Shown here in pieces: positions 60,510 through 64,000 of a DNA stretch of 64,000 bases. The stretch lies in the NCBI RefSeq assembly GCF_002192415.1, contig NZ_CP021780.1:6944001-7008000 (forward strand), given 5' to 3'. The stretch comes from Paenibacillus donghaensis. GTDB lineage: Bacteria > Bacillota > Bacilli > Paenibacillales > Paenibacillaceae. The position numbers were made by a program, and so were the translations under genes. The notes beneath the pieces were generated by a model. That model did not search any database. It was not told the DNA's origin and saw nothing but the letters and a program-made list of their open reading frames with translations. How positions within the stretch are numbered: the first letter of the stretch is position 1; each line of letters opens with the position of its first letter.

Positions 60510-61563
60510 CTAAATAAGTTTGCTATCTCTCTTTCTGTTCAACACGTACTTTAAATTTATAGATACCTTTTCATCTATATACTTCTTCCAGCAAGTATTA
60601 TCCCTAGATGGATCATTTGCCTGTTCAGTAAAATATGTTCCCATGTTGCTGTTCTCAAAAAGTAAGTAATCCCTCCCTCTCTGATTTCCGAACAATGCAA
60701 CCATCGCATAATTGTAGCTTGAGCCAATAGCAATTCCTGTCTTCTGCATGGGGATATATTTTTGTATCTCTTCTATTGTAAATGAAGCCTCAAGCTCAGC
60801 ATTGTCCCCTTCTAAAGATTGTAAAAGCAATACAAATAACAAATAACAAATCAGCGTTCGCCCTTAGGGTAATTTTATCAAGATCAAACACGTCAGATTT
60901 GAATATACTCCAATCATGTTTCTTTGAGAGCGCCGGTGCCACTTTGGACCTGGATACTGGAACGGTCTTGATTTTATGCTTTCCGAACATCATGAGGAAC
61001 TTGTTCAGCTCCCGTATATTGCTTTTTAGTTCTTTGACAGCAGGATTGAGTGCTCTCAGAAATTGAGAGAAAGACTGGACGTCGTCCATGCCCATCGGAT
61101 TGCGTTTCCAAACCCAGTCCTCTCTGATCGTTGACATGAGATAATTCATAGTTCGAAAGCTATGAGGATCTATAAGACCTACTTGTTCAGAATTCATTAG
61201 GTGGGCCAAGAATGCTACTGTAGTGAAGGATTGATGCCCAGTTAGCTGGGCATCCCAAAATGTAAAGGTACTATTAAGATCACATTGCCCTACATCAGCA
61301 AACTCCGGCCAATACTTCTGTAGTTTGGCAATGACCTTGTGTGCAGGGACAAAGGATGTCTTTCCATAATGTCCATGCTTCCATTCCATCACTTGTCTAA
61401 TGTCATCTATTTCTACGCTTTTGGGCTCAGAAAAAGCGGACAGCCATTTCTTATAGGGTTCCTCAGGGTACTTTGCCGCCTCATATTTGGATATATACTC
61501 GTTAAAATGCTCGGAAATCAACTTCGAGATGGATTCTATCTCTTTCTTTGTTAATGCTATCAT
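60510..61563 (-). pseudogene. paralogue of the 345-aa recombinase-linked protein, frameshifted
   Basis: From 61563 (after GGAGGAA) MIALTKKEIESISKLISEHF ... AHKVIAKLQKYWPEF ... LDKITLRANADLLFV matches the protein at 20037. The frame then breaks at CAAATAACAAATAACAAAT (60833-60851, plus strand): one heptamer too many. Removing one unit restores NADLLFVLLLQSLEGD and the remaining frame (FTIEEIQKYIPMQKTGIAIG, NQRGRDYLLFENSNMGTYF) to 60510. It is either a recent inactivation or a reversible switch. Confidence 0.8.
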
Positions 61564-61643
61564 TTGTTGTTCCTCCGTCTCTTGTCTCTTAGTAGGTCCA
61601 ATCTCTCACAAGCCCCCATAGTAGGTCAATTGCAACTACTCTC

Positions 61644-63311
61644 CTATAAGGCAATCGAAATACACTGGCCCTGGATCTCTCGCTTCATCTGGACAGCAAA
61701 AGACCCCTCTGCATGGGTCGCAGAAGGGTCAGCGTTTAAAAAATGGTGTACCGTATTCTCATCGAAGTTCATATCGATTCGGTCGATGGTTTTTGAATCC
61801 TTGATTGTAATTTGCTTGATGACCAAATGCATTAAGGTCTTTCGTTGGTCAAAGGATGACGAGTCCAGCAGCTTATCGAACTTGTTCAGAAGAGAGCGGA
61901 CAACTTCGTAGGAGACGGGCTCCGCATGGTCGTCTTTCATTTCCTCAGCCAGCTCTGTCTTTTTGACATGTAATCGTTCAAGTTCTTCACCAATATCATC
62001 AAGCCGTTTGGAGAACATCGTCTTATCTAAACCGTTCATTTCGTACATGTCAAAATACTTTCGCCGCTTCCCCTCCAGCTCTGTTATCTTAACCAGAATA
62101 TGCTCAAGCTCCTGCTGGAGGGGTTTGACACGCTTCGTTTTCCTTTCATTGATGTTTTTCACGATAGCCTTGAGAATTTGAGGCTTTGCTAATACTTCTT
62201 TAAGCCGTTCGATTACATAATTCTCTGCCTCCAGCTTCCGAATGCTGTTGGCGCTGCATACCTTGCTCCCCTTGTTACAGAAGTTGCTGCAGGAGTAGTA
62301 TAGACGCATGACCTTACTGCCGTCCTTCTTACGATTCTGAGTCCGATTAGCTACCATCGGCGCTTCGCACTTTGGACAGCGGATGAGCCAGGTTAACAGG
62401 AACTCGCCATCGAAGCGCTTCAGGGAGACCACTGATTTTTTCTTACGTAAATACTGCACTTTGTTCCATAGCTCTTCCGAAACAATAGCGGGATGAATCC
62501 CATCAAAAGTCTCCAGTTTGGCGTTAAGGCCCTTACGCCTTTTCTCACTCCAGTTTTCATACCTTCCGTAACGTATCCTTCCAACAAAGAATGGATTGTC
62601 CAGAATCTCCCTCACACCACTGATGGAGAAGGCTCCACCAGCTCGGGTAACATAACCCTCATGGTTGAGTTCGTTCGCAATCGACTTAAATCCTCGTCCG
62701 GTAGCGAATCGTTCAAATATCTTGAGAATAATGACTTCTTCCTCAGGAACAATCTCTACTTTTGATTCCCGACTCCGAACGCCATTCACGATGTCCTCTA
62801 CACTTCGATACCCTAGCGATAGCTTACCATTGTGCTTCCCTGTCCTAGTACGTTGTTTGTGACCCATCTTAACATTGTCAACTATGGTATCACGTTCAAG
62901 CTGTCCTACAGCCCCCATGATATGCAACATGAATTTGCCGTGTGACGTTGAGGTGTCGAACTGTTCAGTCATGGACATAAAAGCGACGTTACTCTTATTC
63001 AGAATATTAACGATTTGTGAAAGATGCTCTGCATTTCTCGCCAATCTATTAAACTTCCACACCAGGACAGTATCGAATAAATTATTTTTTGCATCCTGAA
63101 GCATCTGCTGCAGCTCAAAACGATTATCCCTGCTCTTGCCACTGATGCCTCTATCCACATACTCACGGTAGATTTCATGGTTGTAGAGCTTACAGTAGTC
63201 TGTCAGCGTTTTGAGCTGTGCATCGATGGAATAGCCATGCTCAGCTTGCTCTTCCGTGCTTACACGAACGTATATAGCAACACGACGCACCTTATCTGCA
63301 ATAGTTAACAT
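61644..63311 (-). CDS. large serine recombinase A, second copy (555 aa)
   Basis: Nearly identical to the gene at 24110-25777, with the same domains: catalytic Ser in VAIYVRVSTEEQAEHGYSID, WKFNRLARNAEHL, zinc ribbon CPKCEAPMVANRT ... CSNFCNKGSKVC (here CGA has become CEA, but the metal cysteines remain) and the coiled coil. Its tail differs (IQGQCISIAL instead of LGRSISIAI). It starts at 63311, overlapping the leader ORF. It should insert and excise the second element. Two near-identical recombinases in tandem elements allow cross-mobilisation. Confidence 0.9.
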   Translation of the reverse strand: MLTIADKVRRVAIYVRVSTEEQAEHGYSIDAQLKTLTDYCKLYNHEIYREYVDRGISGKSRDNRFELQQMLQDAKNNLFDTVLVWKFNRLARNAEHLSQIVNILNKSNVAFMSMTEQFDTSTSHGKFMLHIMGAVGQLERDTIVDNVKMGHKQRTRTGKHNGKLSLGYRSVEDIVNGVRSRESKVEIVPEEEVIILKIFERFATGRGFKSIANELNHEGYVTRAGGAFSISGVREILDNPFFVGRIRYGRYENWSEKRRKGLNAKLETFDGIHPAIVSEELWNKVQYLRKKKSVVSLKRFDGEFLLTWLIRCPKCEAPMVANRTQNRKKDGSKVMRLYYSCSNFCNKGSKVCSANSIRKLEAENYVIERLKEVLAKPQILKAIVKNINERKTKRVKPLQQELEHILVKITELEGKRRKYFDMYEMNGLDKTMFSKRLDDIGEELERLHVKKTELAEEMKDDHAEPVSYEVVRSLLNKFDKLLDSSSFDQRKTLMHLVIKQITIKDSKTIDRIDMNFDENTVHHFLNADPSATHAEGSFAVQMKREIQGQCISIAL

Positions 63312-63379
63312 GAGAATGATCGCTCTAGTTCCAGCACGACCCTACCTTGATTTAAACGGATTTGCTGTTGATTTTGCAT
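63305..63379 (-). CDS. 24-codon leader ORF, second copy
   Basis: MQNQQQIRLNQGRVVLELER then SFSC-stop; same length, ribosome site (GGAGGAATTACA) and overlap with recombinase A as the first copy at 25771. Three residues differ (P/Q, Q/R, T/S), and the stop is kept. Because recombinase B reads through to 63352 here, the two frames overlap by 28 bp. Confidence 0.55.
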   Translation of the reverse strand: MQNQQQIRLNQGRVVLELERSFSC

Positions 63380-64000
63380 TGTAATTCCTCCATGTTATTT
63401 GTGAATAATATTTGATTTAACGATGCACTGCCATGTACGACAGCTTTTGATATATCCCTGTTAGGGGGAAGCGTGATTTTATCAAATAAGCTCTTAAACA
63501 GCTTCTTTTGCTGTTCATGCGGGGAGGTTTGGACCATAGCCCACAAATTCTTCAATGCGGTAAGAATTTTATCGCTATCAACCAATTGTATCTGTTGATT
63601 GGCGAGCTTTTCTTCAACACCTCGCAGGGCCTCTTGCTTAACAGCTTTCTGCTCTTCGAGTTCTTTAAGCCGTACCACTAGAGTTTCCTGAGGGATATAT
63701 TCCTCTTCAAATAACTCAAAGCATCTCTGCTGCCGCTGATCAAATGCAGCCAACTCCTTAATCAGACCTCTCTTTTCATCCTCAAGAGGTTTACGGCTTA
63801 GATCCCGCTTATCGTTCACCGTCGCGATAATTTGATTCAGTAAAGGAGGTTTAGTCACAAGCTCCTGAATTTGTTGAGAGAACCAACGATCCATATCATC
63901 TGCACGAATCGCGTTTAAGCTACACGCAGCGGAGCCCTTACTCCTATAGATCGAGCATACATAGTAGTAGTTCTTCCGAATTGTCCCGTTTTTGTTATAG
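63352..64000 (-). CDS. large serine recombinase B, second copy (partial, runs off window)
   Basis: The C-terminal ~216 residues of recombinase B: zinc-ribbon part (YYYVCSIYRSKGSAACSLNA), QQIQELVTKPPLLNQIIATV and the coiled coil (GVEEKLANQQIQLVDSDKIL). The frame is open to the window edge, so the gene continues to the right. Compared with the first copy the stop codon TAA has changed to CAA, which adds ten residues (QCKINSKSV at the end). Confidence 0.9.
   Translation of the reverse strand, partial: YNKNGTIRKNYYYVCSIYRSKGSAACSLNAIRADDMDRWFSQQIQELVTKPPLLNQIIATVNDKRDLSRKPLEDEKRGLIKELAAFDQRQQRCFELFEEEYIPQETLVVRLKELEEQKAVKQEALRGVEEKLANQQIQLVDSDKILTALKNLWAMVQTSPHEQQKKLFKSLFDKITLPPNRDISKAVVHGSASLNQILFTNNMEELQCKINSKSV

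Overview
The window looks like chromosome of a Paenibacillus-type member of the Bacillales. Evidence: S-layer (SLH) proteins with long PT-rich linkers, DUF5018 repeats, a copper-amine-oxidase-N type secreted protein, a MocR regulator, a 7TM histidine kinase with a SARP-type response regulator, strong GGAGG ribosome binding sites, and a full-length rlmH. No rRNA, tRNA or CRISPR was seen.

The main feature is a composite, SCC-like (staphylococcal-cassette-chromosome-like) array at rlmH. The last codons of rlmH (minus strand, ending at 45742) form an attachment-site-like sequence, GAACCGTATCACAAATGA. Related copies in the same orientation lie near 79-106, 4616-4644, 7149-7202, 17498-17546 and 58148-58200. 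They cut the window into segments: 0.1-4.6 kb (VOC protein, IS and gene remnants, XRE regulators); 4.6-7.1 kb (LRR protein, MarR, PaiA-like acetyltransferase and paiB stub); 7.1-17.5 kb (type I toxin, XRE, large SLH protein, broken nitrilase/AraC pair, MocR, LLM oxidoreductase, SMR efflux pair); 17.5-45.7 kb (complete-looking element); 45.7-58.1 kb (rlmH, two-component system, three surface proteins, MATE fragment); and 58.1 kb to beyond the window (second recombinase-bearing element).

The 28-kb element next to rlmH carries a divergent pair of large serine recombinases (CcrA/CcrB-like in arrangement) with a 24-codon leader between them. Around the pair are DUF960, RadC-like and D5-type primase/helicase genes and a repeat-rich AT-rich stretch that may be an origin. 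One cargo module is a P-loop GTPase-like protein. Next to rlmH is a defence cluster: a PUA/EVE-like modification-reader candidate, a winged-helix protein, a McrB-like AAA+ ATPase, a PD-(D/E)XK McrC-like nuclease and two tandem DNA methyltransferases. The two rightward and leftward transcription units converge, resembling BsuMI/LlaJI restriction-modification.

The second element (from 58.15 kb) repeats the plan: att-like end, cargo (a DRT-like reverse transcriptase with a ~300-nt leader, then a YjzC-like protein), a paralogue of the 345-aa recombinase-linked protein, and near-identical recombinase genes running off the window. A truncated copy of the reverse transcriptase beside the 17.5-kb att site shows that the elements share cargo and decay. 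Many other genes are broken (methyltransferase, MazG, aldo/keto reductase, nitrilase, AraC, paiB, MATE, IS1182, IS630), as expected of a region of repeated insertion and deletion.
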